From assembly GCA_031292455.1 (NCBI GenBank), contig JARLHC010000036.1, forward strand, positions 1 through 45,377: a DNA stretch of 45,377 bases, given 5' to 3'. The position numbers and the translations under genes were made by a program. This document shows positions 1 to 9,356 of this stretch, in pieces; position 1 is the first letter of the stretch, and every line of letters begins with the position of its first letter. Source of the DNA: Ignavibacteriaceae bacterium (GTDB lineage Bacteria > Bacteroidota > Ignavibacteria > Ignavibacteriales > Ignavibacteriaceae). The notes under the pieces are model-generated. The model was given only the letters and a program-made list of their open reading frames with translations, was not told the DNA's origin and did no database searches.

Positions 1-208
1 ACCTTGAGCCTGCTTTAAAACTAATAGTATCTCCAGAATTAAATCTTGTAGAATTAATCCTGGAGATAGTATTCCAGGCCGCAGATGGGGATATGCCTGA
101 ATTGGTATCATTACCATTCACATTATCCACATAATAGGTGGAAGAATAGGCATCTCTGGCAATATACAGTAAAATTAAACCGATAAATCTTAATGTCGAT
201 AAACACAT
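1..208 (-). CDS. Secreted beta-helix-type protein, N-terminal fragment
   Basis: The reading frame starts at an ATG at 208 and runs off the left edge, giving 69 residues. It begins MCLSTLRFIGLILLYIA, a plausible though short export signal, followed by a segment with YYVDNVNGNDTNSG and then AWNTISRIN and SGDTISFKAG. This pattern (YYVD..GND..SG, then a W/I-rich strand, then GD.I.F..G) is the usual start of right-handed parallel beta-helix proteins such as polysaccharide lyases and related surface proteins. It lies downstream of the polysaccharide locus on the same strand, 97 bases after the preceding gene, so it may be a lyase or surface protein acting on the polymer. That role is inferred, since the catalytic part lies outside the window. 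Confidence 0.6.
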   Translation of the reverse strand, partial: MCLSTLRFIGLILLYIARDAYSSTYYVDNVNGNDTNSGISPSAAWNTISRINSTRFNSGDTISFKAGSR

Positions 209-305
209 AATAATTGCTTTATTAAAAATATTTTATTTCAGTTTTCTATTTTATATCGTCAATTATACGAATTATATTTAGAAACATTTTTACAACTAAA
301 AAGTT

Positions 306-2048
306 TTACATTTTAATATTTACACAGCTTCTGAACATTTTCACGCTAGCTAAAAAAGATAACACCAAACTTTTTTCAGACATTGTTCCTTTAAAAAATA
401 AAAGGTTACAATCATTTTTAAGTTCTTCATCCTGGATATAATTTATATTTTCAGAAAAGTAATTATTTATATAGTTCTTAACTTTTGTATTTCGACTATA
501 CCAATAATCATATGGGTGCATCTGTTTCTGAGTATGTAAACCAATATTAAAAATACCAGTCTTTTTTAATATTTTAGGTAGTAGCTGACTAATAGGTATC
601 TTTTTCCCGGATATTTTGATTTTAATAGCCGTGATCTTTGTATTATAATTTTCCCATTTGAATTTAGCAGCTTGAGGATGCTTTTTTAGTATCCATTTAA
701 AATAGATATTGTGATTATTTCTATATTTTAAAGGTATGGTCAGGCAATATTCCATAAAATCCAGGTCATAAAATGGAGAGAAGGATTCAGAATATTCTTG
801 CATTATAGAAGGAGTGCCTAAATTCATTCCAGAGAATCCTCTTGAATAAAAGTTAAATATTTCCTGATTTTTATACCCATGCTTTAATTTAATATCAGGC
901 ACTTTATTTATTAATCTTAATGATGCAGCTTTTCCCAGAATATTTAATTCCTTTTTTCTATTACCAGACGCATATCCGGCACCTACTATAACATCACCTA
1001 ACATCCCTGTATGAATCAAACCAATATTTTCGAAATTAATTAACTCAGTAAATTCGATAAGCTGCCCTAGTGATGTGTATAGAATCATCCCTTCTGAAAT
1101 CTGAGTTGCCTCGTCTATTCTGGTAAGAGATAAACCGTTATCTAAAGTTGTAAACATTAGCTGATTACCTAAATAATTAGCAACACTCTTTGCTATAATT
1201 TCATCAAGATAATTTGATTGGGAGTACGTATAATTTATAATTTTTTCATCTGCCCTTTTTACATCATTTAATACCCATGTGGTCATACGTGAATCTAATC
1301 CACCACTTAGACTAACCATATTGTTATAACCATATTCCCGGTTTTTATTTAAACATTTTGATACTGATTGTTTAAATAATAAATCGATATTTTCAATTAT
1401 TTCATCTTCATTTAGGTCGTTATTTGGCGAATTATTAAATAAATGATATCGATTTGTTGATATTCCTTCCTTACTATATTTTAAATATGTTCCCGCCTCA
1501 AGTTTTTTAACTTCAGTAATAGGAGTAATGTCTTCGAAATAGTATGAATTTGTTAACATCAAATATGCAGCTTCTTTATTTAGGCTAACATGAATCCCCA
1601 TTTCCTTGCAATAACTAAGTATATCTACAATCTTTGAAGAAAAGACAAGTTGTTTATCATCCTTATAATAAAATAATTGCTTATCGCCGATGTGGTCGGT
1701 ATATACAATTAAAATTTCTTTAACTTTATCATAAATAAGTCCACAGAAACTACCTCTGAAATTATTAAAAAATGCCTCTCCAAGATTTTCATACATTATC
1801 TCTAACAGGGCACCCAGTTCTATTCTATTATATTTTATTTTTAACTCTTGTAAATTGAATATAAAACCATCTAAAATAAATATGTAATTATTTGTTTCTT
1901 TGAAGATTTTGTCATTTAAAAATTTATTTAGTGTATGTCTGTGTAAATAAATATTATCTTTTTTGATTTCCTCATTAACTAAATTTTTTTTATCTACCAT
2001 AGAATAAGGTTTATAATCGGTACTTATGAAACCAAAAAATCCGGGCAT
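306..2048 (-). CDS. Asparagine synthetase-like protein lacking the glutaminase cysteine
   Basis: This 580-residue protein has the two-domain plan of class B asparagine synthetases: an N-terminal Ntn-hydrolase-like domain (about 1-200) and a C-terminal ATP-pyrophosphatase domain with the P-loop SGGLDS at 248-253. It begins MPGFFGF where active enzymes begin MCGI.G, so the Cys2 nucleophile that releases ammonia from glutamine is absent, and the usual RGP and RLSIIDL glutamine-site motifs are not recognisable. It probably activates a carboxylate with ATP and joins it to free ammonia or another amine, as beta-lactam synthetase-type relatives do. A second, complete homologue lies at 7135-9150. It is the last biosynthetic gene of the locus, 196 bases after the methyltransferase, and that gap contains a 12-bp palindrome. 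Family membership is firm; the substrate is unknown. Confidence 0.82.
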   Translation of the reverse strand: MPGFFGFISTDYKPYSMVDKKNLVNEEIKKDNIYLHRHTLNKFLNDKIFKETNNYIFILDGFIFNLQELKIKYNRIELGALLEIMYENLGEAFFNNFRGSFCGLIYDKVKEILIVYTDHIGDKQLFYYKDDKQLVFSSKIVDILSYCKEMGIHVSLNKEAAYLMLTNSYYFEDITPITEVKKLEAGTYLKYSKEGISTNRYHLFNNSPNNDLNEDEIIENIDLLFKQSVSKCLNKNREYGYNNMVSLSGGLDSRMTTWVLNDVKRADEKIINYTYSQSNYLDEIIAKSVANYLGNQLMFTTLDNGLSLTRIDEATQISEGMILYTSLGQLIEFTELINFENIGLIHTGMLGDVIVGAGYASGNRKKELNILGKAASLRLINKVPDIKLKHGYKNQEIFNFYSRGFSGMNLGTPSIMQEYSESFSPFYDLDFMEYCLTIPLKYRNNHNIYFKWILKKHPQAAKFKWENYNTKITAIKIKISGKKIPISQLLPKILKKTGIFNIGLHTQKQMHPYDYWYSRNTKVKNYINNYFSENINYIQDEELKNDCNLLFFKGTMSEKSLVLSFLASVKMFRSCVNIKM

Positions 2049-2113
2049 ATCTGTCTCCGTTTAGCTTAATTGGATTAAATATATTTGTATGAGTTATTAA
2101 ATTACTCTAATTG

Positions 2114-2125
2114 ATAAGTACTTAT
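2114..2125. promoter_or_regulatory. 12-bp palindrome in the gap before the second asparagine-synthetase-like gene
   Basis: ATAAGTACTTAT is a perfect 12-bp palindrome about 66 bases upstream of the start at 2048, in a 196-base gap within an otherwise tightly packed gene set. It could be an operator or part of a promoter. In DNA this AT-rich it could also be chance. Confidence 0.2.
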
Positions 2126-2244
2126 ATCGGATTAGCAAAAAATATTTGAACTTTAATGTAATAAATCGCTATATCGTAGGAACAATCTAATATTATTTTT
2201 ATTTTAAGTTAGATGGTCAAATATAGGTGGGAAAATCTTCAAAA

Positions 2245-3114
2245 TTATAATAATGGGATTTTATAGACATGTTTTTTTACTATTTGGTTATCAATAATAC
2301 ATATCCCCATTTGCCTTAAATGAAATGTGATTCTAACTCTATCATTTGATTCAATATACTTCCAGCCCTTTTTCATACTCTCTGACCAGGAAATATTATC
2401 GACTATAAATAATGCCTTTTCTGATACATATGGAATTATCTGATTAAAATTATTTATTGTCGCAGGTCCATCAAGATGTCCGTCAATAAAGACATAATCA
2501 AATGGACCATATTGTTTGAGAACAGTTGGTAATGTATCCTGAAATCTGCCTTCTATAATATCAATATTACCAAGATTGAGTAATTGAAAATTCTTTTTCG
2601 CAATCGAAGCAAGCGAAGCCGCTCCTTCCAGTGTAACCATTCTCCCTATTCCGTTTAGTTTTAGGGCTGCAGCTTGAAATGACGCTGATAACCCCATACA
2701 AGAGCCTAATTCCAAACAGGACTTTGGTTGAAATTTTCTTATAAGTTTGAATAGAATAAACACCCAGAAAAACAACTCACTGCCGCTTTTGCACTTCGCA
2801 CCAACTGTAATATTAACTGTTTTCCCAATCTCCAATTCCTGATTGGTAATATTTGAATCGGGTTCTATAGCTCCATAGTCTATTACTTCTATTTTTTCAT
2901 TTGAGGATTCTAATTCCTTTCGAAGCGATTCTATCTTGCCTATCCATTGTTTTTCTTCTTCAGAAACAATGTTTTGTAAGACTTCAGTTAGTGCATTTCC
3001 AATCTCTTTTGTATAACCTTCAGAGTTTTTACTTAGATCGGATATCTTCTTTTGCGCTTTTAGTCTCCAGACCAAACTAATAATAGGTTTTCCTATCTTT
3101 CTTAAAGATATCAT
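2245..3114 (-). CDS. Class I SAM-dependent methyltransferase
   Basis: The protein has 289 residues. After a polar helical N-terminal stretch (about 1-100) comes a Rossmann methyltransferase core: motif I CLELGSCMGLSA near 133-144, an acidic position TLEG near 161-164, and FDYVFIDGHLDG near 205-216, which resembles the catalytic-metal or motif IV region of O-methyltransferases of the Methyltransf_24 type. It probably methylates a sugar or the small molecule made by the neighbouring ligase and amidotransferase genes. It lies 59 bases downstream of the NadE-like gene on the same strand. Fold assignment is solid from the motifs; the acceptor cannot be read from the sequence. Confidence 0.8.
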   Translation of the reverse strand: MISLRKIGKPIISLVWRLKAQKKISDLSKNSEGYTKEIGNALTEVLQNIVSEEEKQWIGKIESLRKELESSNEKIEVIDYGAIEPDSNITNQELEIGKTVNITVGAKCKSGSELFFWVFILFKLIRKFQPKSCLELGSCMGLSASFQAAALKLNGIGRMVTLEGAASLASIAKKNFQLLNLGNIDIIEGRFQDTLPTVLKQYGPFDYVFIDGHLDGPATINNFNQIIPYVSEKALFIVDNISWSESMKKGWKYIESNDRVRITFHLRQMGICIIDNQIVKKHVYKIPLL

Positions 3115-3173
3115 ATGTATTCTGAAAAAATTATAAAATTAATGAGGTAAGTAATTATTAATTCAGTTTTTAC

Positions 3174-4163
3174 TTAAGATTTCATTATTATTTCAACCGA
3201 ATAGACATCAAGTGCTTCCCTCCTGAGGTATTCTGTTGTACTCATTCTTTTTTTAATGTCTGCTATCACATTCTCAACTTGTTCAACTGATAGTTCTAAA
3301 ACATCAGCAATTTTCTGAGAAGGAACTTCTTTTTCCCATCCGAACCATATTCTGTCCAGAATATCAAAAGGTAGTCTGAAGAAAAATTCCTCCTGAGATT
3401 GGTAAGCACTATAAGTATCTGACGTTGGAATTCGTTTTCTTATTTCATCAGGTATTTCCAGGTAATCTGCTAGTTGATATATCTGAGTTTTGAATAAGTG
3501 TTTAAGAGGTCTGATATCGGACCCGCTATCACCGTATTTTACAAAAAAACCTTGATCATGCTCATTTTTATTCGGAGTACCGATTACTGCATAATTTCTC
3601 TGCTCTGCTAAATAATATAGCATGCTCATCCTGGTCCTTTGTTTAAAGTTTGAAGCAGCAACAATCTGCAGGTATTGTTTTAGTGGAAGCCTCTTCTTTT
3701 TTACTTCACCACTAGGTGAAATAATTTCTAAATAAAAAATATTAAGACTATCAGTTTTCATAATACCCTGCGGCAGAATAATTCTCATTTTATACGTCTT
3801 ATCGTATTCAGGGAATAGTTCTTTTACTGCCTTATCTCTTCTCCTGTAACAACCCAGACCATTAAGCGCATCTGTTATTTCTTCGGTAACACATTCTACA
3901 TTAATTTTCTTAAGTAACTTTTCAACAAAAACGATATTATCGTCGGCCGATTCTTTCTCAGGAAGATTAACAGCAAGTACTCTGTCATTTCCTAAAGCCA
4001 TTGCAGTTAAAGCTAAAGCTACTGAAGAATCCACACCTCCGCTTACTCCTAAGACTGCTCCCTTTTTCTTAAACATATCCTGAACAGAATACTTTATTGC
4101 TTTTACAATTTTGTCAACTTCTTCCTTTGTATTAATCAGAATAGAATTTTTACTAAAGTTCAT
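3174..4163 (-). CDS. NadE-like ATP pyrophosphatase (NAD synthetase family)
   Basis: The protein has 329 residues and is an ammonia-type member of the NAD synthetase family with no glutaminase or nitrilase domain. The P-loop SGGVDSS is at 41-47. Further along, TPNKNEHDQGFF.KYGDSGSDIRPL matches the family signature (GT.NK.E...GY...YGD...DI.PL), followed by KTQIYQLADYL and IP..IR..IP. Family enzymes adenylate nicotinate adenine dinucleotide and amidate it with ammonia. Its place between a class III aminotransferase and a methyltransferase inside a polysaccharide locus suggests a paralogue that amidates another carboxylate, although true NAD synthesis cannot be excluded. It carries a longer middle segment than compact NadE proteins. 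I leave the symbol blank because the substrate is uncertain. Confidence 0.78.
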   Translation of the reverse strand: MNFSKNSILINTKEEVDKIVKAIKYSVQDMFKKKGAVLGVSGGVDSSVALALTAMALGNDRVLAVNLPEKESADDNIVFVEKLLKKINVECVTEEITDALNGLGCYRRRDKAVKELFPEYDKTYKMRIILPQGIMKTDSLNIFYLEIISPSGEVKKKRLPLKQYLQIVAASNFKQRTRMSMLYYLAEQRNYAVIGTPNKNEHDQGFFVKYGDSGSDIRPLKHLFKTQIYQLADYLEIPDEIRKRIPTSDTYSAYQSQEEFFFRLPFDILDRIWFGWEKEVPSQKIADVLELSVEQVENVIADIKKRMSTTEYLRREALDVYSVEIIMKS

Positions 4164-4222
4164 TATTGCCTTAATGATATTTCATTATAATATATATTTA
4201 TTGCAAAAGTATTACTTCATAA

Positions 4223-5494
4223 TCATGGATTACTTTTCATTGTTACATTTTTAGAATGCTGCTTTGCAAGTACTTCTTTAAATCCATTAATAACTCTTAA
4301 TATTTGTTCAGTCGTAATAACAAGAGGGGGCTCAAGCATTATTATATTAGCATTTCCAAACGATTGATAAACTATAATATTCTTTTTAACTAATCCCCTC
4401 ACAATTTCAAATGCAATATTATTATTAATAATTTCTATTCCGAACATCAATCCTATACCACTGAAAGATAATATAATATCCGGATAATTATTCATCATTT
4501 GATTTAGTTGATCAGAAATAATCAATCCCTTTTCTCTAACTGAATTTAAAATATTATTTGATTGAATAAACTTTATTGATTCAATAGCGGTGCGGCATGC
4601 AAGAGAATTACCCCCATAACTTGTAGCTGACATTGGAAAGCTAAGTCCAAACCTTTGCCAAAGATTTTTATTGGTGATAATGGCTCCGACGGGAATTAAA
4701 CCTGCTCCAAGTGATTTCCCAATAACCATTATATCCGGAATTACCTGGAAATAATCTGATGCAAACATATACCCTGTTTTTCCTATTCCGGTAATAACCT
4801 CATCAAATATTAAAATTATATTTTTCTCATCACATAATTTCCGAATTTCTTGTAAATATTTTTTTGATGGTATCCGGATTCCTGCATCATGTTGAATAGG
4901 TTCAATTAATAAAGCACCGACTTCTTTATCATTGAGGCGATTTAATTCTTCAAAGTTATCAAATTCCAGTTGTTCAAAACCTGGGAGCAAAGGTTCATAA
5001 GGTTTTCTAAATGATGCAACTCCTGAAGCTGATAAGGCTCCTAGAGTAAAACCATGAAAGGAGTTCTTCATTGATATTATTTTTTTCTGCCCTTTGTATA
5101 ACCTTACAAGTTTTATAGCACTTTCTATTGCTTCGGACCCGCTGTTAAACAGGTAAGAGCATTCTAATTTATCAGGAGTAATATTTTTTAATAATTCTGC
5201 TAATTCAATCTGGTTTTTATTTATGAATGGCCTGGTATTAACCTCCTTTTTTCTTAATTGATCAATAATTGCCTCAACGATAACGGGATTATTATGTCCA
5301 AGATTCCCCAACCCAAAGCCTGATGTGCAATCTATAAAGATATTACCTTTTGAATCAGTTATCGTAGCCCCTTCTGCTTTAATGCCGGTATTGATTATTC
5401 CTAAATCCAACAGATGATTCATATACCATGAGTTTATTAATTCTCCGTATTTCTCATAGTAATAATTACTTACTGATTCTTGTTTCTCAACCAT
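4223..5494 (-). CDS. Class III PLP-dependent aminotransferase
   Basis: The protein has 423 residues, the usual length for ornithine/acetylornithine-type class III aminotransferases. The PLP phosphate site NSGSEAIE is at 117-124, the cofactor-stacking SFHG at 145-148, the pyridine-binding Asp in IFDEVITG near 229-236, and the Schiff-base lysine in VIGKSLGAG is K260. Enzymes of this class usually move an omega-amino group or aminate a ketone or aldehyde. It lies 18 bases downstream of the AMP-forming ligase and 59 bases upstream of the NadE-like gene, so the three are probably cotranscribed. It may make an amino-acid building block that the ligase activates. It is not of the DegT type that aminates nucleotide sugars. 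Confidence 0.88.
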   Translation of the reverse strand: MVEKQESVSNYYYEKYGELINSWYMNHLLDLGIINTGIKAEGATITDSKGNIFIDCTSGFGLGNLGHNNPVIVEAIIDQLRKKEVNTRPFINKNQIELAELLKNITPDKLECSYLFNSGSEAIESAIKLVRLYKGQKKIISMKNSFHGFTLGALSASGVASFRKPYEPLLPGFEQLEFDNFEELNRLNDKEVGALLIEPIQHDAGIRIPSKKYLQEIRKLCDEKNIILIFDEVITGIGKTGYMFASDYFQVIPDIMVIGKSLGAGLIPVGAIITNKNLWQRFGLSFPMSATSYGGNSLACRTAIESIKFIQSNNILNSVREKGLIISDQLNQMMNNYPDIILSFSGIGLMFGIEIINNNIAFEIVRGLVKKNIIVYQSFGNANIIMLEPPLVITTEQILRVINGFKEVLAKQHSKNVTMKSNP

Positions 5495-5512
5495 TATTAT
5501 TGGGATAAATAT

Positions 5513-7108
5513 TTACTGATTTAATAATTCTTGTTTCAATATTTTTTTATCAATCTTGCCATTAGGACTCTTAGGTAATTCTTTCACAAATTCTATATGC
5601 TTTGGAACCATAAAAGATTCCATATTTTTTGAACAATAAAAAAGGATATCATTAGTTTCAATTTTCCATCCATCTTTTATGACTATAAATGCTTTTATAG
5701 CTTGTCCTAATATTTCATCCGGGACACCTATTACGGCCGATTCAGCTACTCCATTAATTGAGCACAATATGTTTTCTATTTCCTTTGGACTTATACGCTC
5801 ACCCTTTGATTTAATCATATCATCTTTCCTTCCGAGAAAATACAAAAATCCATCATCATCTTTGCGAAATAAATCCCCGGTATATAGCAAAGTTTCCCCC
5901 TGATATATTCCTTTCCTATAAACCTTCTCTGTAAGTTCGGGCGCATTCCAATAACCCCGCATAACATTTGAGCCCCTGACTACTAATTCGCCAACTTCTC
6001 CTGCTGATACTTCTTTACCGCTTTCATCCATGATAAAAACTTCACAATTTGGTATGGCTTTACCTACTGAAGCAGGTCTTTTGCTTATTTCTTCCGGTGG
6101 TAAATATGCTATACGTTTGCATTCTGTTAAACCAAACATTGAATATATTTTAATATGGGGGAATATTTTATTAAATTTTTGAATATGAGGAACAGGAAAT
6201 GCAGCACCTGTATTGCTAATATATCTTAACGAATTCAGTTTATAGTTTTCAATATCTTTCATTTTTAACAATAATGATATTATTGTGGGAACAATTGGAA
6301 ATCCTGTAACTTTTTCATTCTCAATGAGTTCAATAATCTTGATAGGGAACATAAACGATGTTTCCAAAATAAGTGTTCCGCCAAACATTGTACTCATTAA
6401 CATCTGATATAAACCATAATCAAAAGATAAAGGCAGAACTTCAAGTATTATATCATTATTATCGTTTTCCAGATATTCAATGATACTGCGTGCAGCTGAA
6501 ATCATATTGAAATGTGAACTGATAACCCCTTTGGGCTCTCCTGTTGAACCGGAAGTATAAATGAGAGTAGCTAAATCATAATCAATGATTTTATCAAATT
6601 GAATAGAAAGTTTTTTTGACAAACTAATGTTTTGTTGACTAATAAGATCTTCAAAATAAAAATTGGAGATGCTCACAGATATATCGGCAAAATTAGCTCC
6701 TACCAAAATTACTTTTATACCATTAATTTTGTTTAGTAAGGCACTATTCACCACATCATATTTTTGTAAGTCAGCTATAATTATGGTGGCTCCGGAATCC
6801 TTAATTATATATTCTAGTTTATTTGGTTTTATAGACCCATTTAAAACTATGAATACAGCACCGGTCTTTAGTATACCCCAGATTGAAATAATACTTTCTA
6901 TAGAATTATCCAAAAAAATGATCACACGGTCGTGCCGTTGGATCCCTAATTCAATCAATGAGTTAGCGAATTGAGTAGACCTGTCGTTCAATTCGCCATA
7001 GGTCATTCGATGGCTACCAAATACTAATGCCTCTTTGCTGTTATATTTTTCAGCAGTATCTATTAAAAAATTATGTAATAGCCTTGGCTGAAACATTCGT
7101 TTTTTCAT
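5513..7108 (-). CDS. AMP-forming acyl/aminoacyl ligase (adenylation enzyme)
   Basis: The protein has 531 residues and is a full-length ANL-superfamily enzyme. The ATP-binding loop YTSGSTGEPKG is at 184-194, the SMFGLTE region at 323-329, YTGDLFRKDDDG at 409-420, the hinge GRKDDMIKSKGERI at 426-439, and the C-terminal catalytic lysine is in SPNGKID (K518). It would adenylate a carboxylic or amino acid and pass it to a thiol carrier. A free acyl carrier protein lies 2.2 kb upstream in the same transcription direction and is the obvious acceptor. Gene order with asparagine synthetase and ACP recalls the ligase/amidotransferase/ACP sets of exosortase-associated exopolysaccharide loci and also DltA/DltC, but no exosortase and no DltB-like acyltransferase are visible. 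Substrate unknown. Confidence 0.88.
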   Translation of the reverse strand: MKKRMFQPRLLHNFLIDTAEKYNSKEALVFGSHRMTYGELNDRSTQFANSLIELGIQRHDRVIIFLDNSIESIISIWGILKTGAVFIVLNGSIKPNKLEYIIKDSGATIIIADLQKYDVVNSALLNKINGIKVILVGANFADISVSISNFYFEDLISQQNISLSKKLSIQFDKIIDYDLATLIYTSGSTGEPKGVISSHFNMISAARSIIEYLENDNNDIILEVLPLSFDYGLYQMLMSTMFGGTLILETSFMFPIKIIELIENEKVTGFPIVPTIISLLLKMKDIENYKLNSLRYISNTGAAFPVPHIQKFNKIFPHIKIYSMFGLTECKRIAYLPPEEISKRPASVGKAIPNCEVFIMDESGKEVSAGEVGELVVRGSNVMRGYWNAPELTEKVYRKGIYQGETLLYTGDLFRKDDDGFLYFLGRKDDMIKSKGERISPKEIENILCSINGVAESAVIGVPDEILGQAIKAFIVIKDGWKIETNDILFYCSKNMESFMVPKHIEFVKELPKSPNGKIDKKILKQELLNQ

Positions 7109-7134
7109 AAATATAAGAGATTATGTCCCATATT

Positions 7135-9150
7135 TTAGTTATTACTATTTACTTTATTCGAAGACAAATCCAAAGAGGAAGTTGTTCTTCTGTCAATAAC
7201 ATTGTCAAATATGCTAGGATTGATTTTATGAGCATTATAATTTTCGATAAAAGTGTCATAAAATATTTGAGCGGTCAGAATACCAACTAATGCCATATTA
7301 TCAAATTCACTTGATTCCTCTACTCGAGACAATTTTTCTACTATTTTTTTTACCATTATCGGGTTAAACAAATTAAAATCTCTTACTTTTTCATCAGATA
7401 AATAATAATCGACATATTCTAGATTTTTATTTAAAAGACTGTTTTTAATAGGTGCTCTATATGGATGCTTGGGTCTGTTTAAAATGGTTTGCGGCAAAAT
7501 GTCTTTGTACAACTTCTTTAAAATAGATTTTTCGTTTAAGCCTCTGATTTTCAAATATGAAGGAACCTTCCCGATAAACTCAATCAATCTATAATCCAGA
7601 TAAGGCATCCTTATTTCCAAAGAATGAGCCATAGCCACCCTATCGCCCTGTGATGAAAGCAAATAATTCGACATAAATATTTTCATTTCCAGGTATTGTG
7701 CCTTGGACAATGCATCCCATTTGGCAAATTTTTCAGGAAGTAGATCATTTAAATCCAACAAAGGGTCATAATCCTGCATTGAATTATCGATATTTTCACT
7801 GAAAAATCTCTTAATTCTTGCTGTATTGTTCCATCTGATTAAATGTGAAAAGAAAGGATTTTGAGGTTGATCGATTCCCTCTTTGAAAAATGAACTCATG
7901 CTTGCCCTGCTACGAGCATCTTTAAATATATATGGGTACAATTTTTCCAGCAATCGGGGACGAAAAGTTGAGTCAGGATATTTTGCCCAGAAAGCTCTTA
8001 TCAACGTTTCTCTGAAAATATTATAACCGCCAAAAACCTCATCAGCTCCTTCCCCTGTTAATACAACTTTAAAACCCGATTTATTTACTAATTCTGACAA
8101 CATGTACAATGGAACCGGAGAAAGCCGTAATAACGGTATCTCAGTATGCCAAATAACTTCGGGTACTAATTCCCCGATTTTTTTATTTGTCGCTAATATT
8201 TCTTTATGATCAACCTGCAATTTTGAAACCATCTCATGCTGATATTTTCCTTCGTCAAAAGCTTCATCTTCAAATCTAATCCCAAATGTTTTTAATTGAT
8301 TATTAAAATTGTTTTTTACAAAAGAGGTAATTCCTGAAGAATCTAAACCTCCGCTTAAATAACATCCAACCGGAACATCGGCTCTTAACCTGATATCAAT
8401 TGAATCTATAAGCAATTCTTTAGAATATGATGTAATTTCATTTGAGGAATAAGCAATTAAATCATCGTTCAAGGCAAAATTAAAATCCCAGTATTGATTA
8501 ACTGAATATTTGTTTTCTGATATGCTTAAATATGAACCGGCAGGCAGTTCATTTATGTTTTTAAACATTGTCCTACCGGGAAGGGTTGTCCAAAAAGTAA
8601 ATACCTGATTCAGAGAATGATGATTTAGATTGCGATCAACATTCTTATTCGCAAACAAAGCTTTTATTTCAGAACCGAAAAGAAATTGATTATGGCAAAA
8701 AGTATAGTACAACGGCTTTTTACCGACTCTGTCTCTGGCCATAAAAATATTCTTTTTTTTAGAGTCCCATATGGCAAAAGCAAATTGTCCATTGAGTTCA
8801 CAAAGGCAATCTTCTTTTCGATCTTCGTATAAATGAAGAATAATTTCAGTATCTGAATTTGTATAGAGTTTGTGGCCGGAGGCAATTAGCTTATTTCTAA
8901 TTTCGATATAATTATATATCTCACCATTAAAAACAATCCAAAGTGTTTCATCTTCATTATGTATAGGTTGACTTCCTCCTGCTAAATCAATTATACTAAG
9001 TCGGGTCTGGGCAATACCGATCCAATCGTCAATATATATTCCTGACTCATTCGGGCCGCGATGAGTAAGAGTGCCGGCCATTTTACTAAGATCATCAACT
9101 GTAATCGGATGTGGCTCAGTTAGATTTAATATTCCCGCTATTCCACACAT
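7135..9150 (-). CDS. asnB: Asparagine synthetase (glutamine-hydrolysing) family
   Basis: This 671-residue protein is a complete class B amidotransferase. It starts MCGIAGI with the Cys2 nucleophile. RGP (31-33), RLSIIDLAGGSQP (50-62), FNGEIYN (74-80) and the acidic SDTE (99-102) form the glutamine site. The ATP-pyrophosphatase domain carries SGGLDSSG at 266-273, a later GEGADEVFGGYN and the EIRMPYLDYRLIEF segment. The length exceeds E. coli AsnB (about 550) and fits the longer forms found in polysaccharide and natural-product clusters. It may make asparagine or amidate a cluster-specific acid; the position between the ACP and the AMP ligase favours the second. A 206-base gap with an 18-bp near-palindrome precedes it. 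Confidence 0.87.
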   Translation of the reverse strand: MCGIAGILNLTEPHPITVDDLSKMAGTLTHRGPNESGIYIDDWIGIAQTRLSIIDLAGGSQPIHNEDETLWIVFNGEIYNYIEIRNKLIASGHKLYTNSDTEIILHLYEDRKEDCLCELNGQFAFAIWDSKKKNIFMARDRVGKKPLYYTFCHNQFLFGSEIKALFANKNVDRNLNHHSLNQVFTFWTTLPGRTMFKNINELPAGSYLSISENKYSVNQYWDFNFALNDDLIAYSSNEITSYSKELLIDSIDIRLRADVPVGCYLSGGLDSSGITSFVKNNFNNQLKTFGIRFEDEAFDEGKYQHEMVSKLQVDHKEILATNKKIGELVPEVIWHTEIPLLRLSPVPLYMLSELVNKSGFKVVLTGEGADEVFGGYNIFRETLIRAFWAKYPDSTFRPRLLEKLYPYIFKDARSRASMSSFFKEGIDQPQNPFFSHLIRWNNTARIKRFFSENIDNSMQDYDPLLDLNDLLPEKFAKWDALSKAQYLEMKIFMSNYLLSSQGDRVAMAHSLEIRMPYLDYRLIEFIGKVPSYLKIRGLNEKSILKKLYKDILPQTILNRPKHPYRAPIKNSLLNKNLEYVDYYLSDEKVRDFNLFNPIMVKKIVEKLSRVEESSEFDNMALVGILTAQIFYDTFIENYNAHKINPSIFDNVIDRRTTSSLDLSSNKVNSNN

Positions 9151-9265
9151 ATTAAATTAAATAGATATTTCGGATCACTGTGATTGGATACTTGAATTAA
9201 TTATAATGAAAGGTCTAACAGTACTCATTGCTTAAAATTTTCCTTTCTATGCTAATAGCCTGAAA

Positions 9266-9283
9266 TTTTCTAAGCTTGGAAAA
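9266..9283. promoter_or_regulatory. 18-bp near-palindrome between ACP and asparagine synthetase genes
   Basis: TTTTCTAAGCTTGGAAAA is symmetric over 18 bases with one mismatched pair. It sits in the middle of the 206-base gap between the ACP gene and asnB. With no loop and no following T-run it looks more like a protein-binding dyad than a terminator. Function is not established. Confidence 0.25.
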
Positions 9284-9356
9284 ATTGCTGAATATAATTG
9301 ATATAAATCTTTTTGTAGAAATAAAAATAACTATGACCTTTATTATAAATGGTATT

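Noticed and set aside
9229-9244. Second sigma-54-like sequence AGGAAAATTTTAAGCA before asnB
   Set aside because: Only GG and GC have the right spacing; TGGCAC and TTG are otherwise not matched, which is expected by chance in AT-rich DNA.
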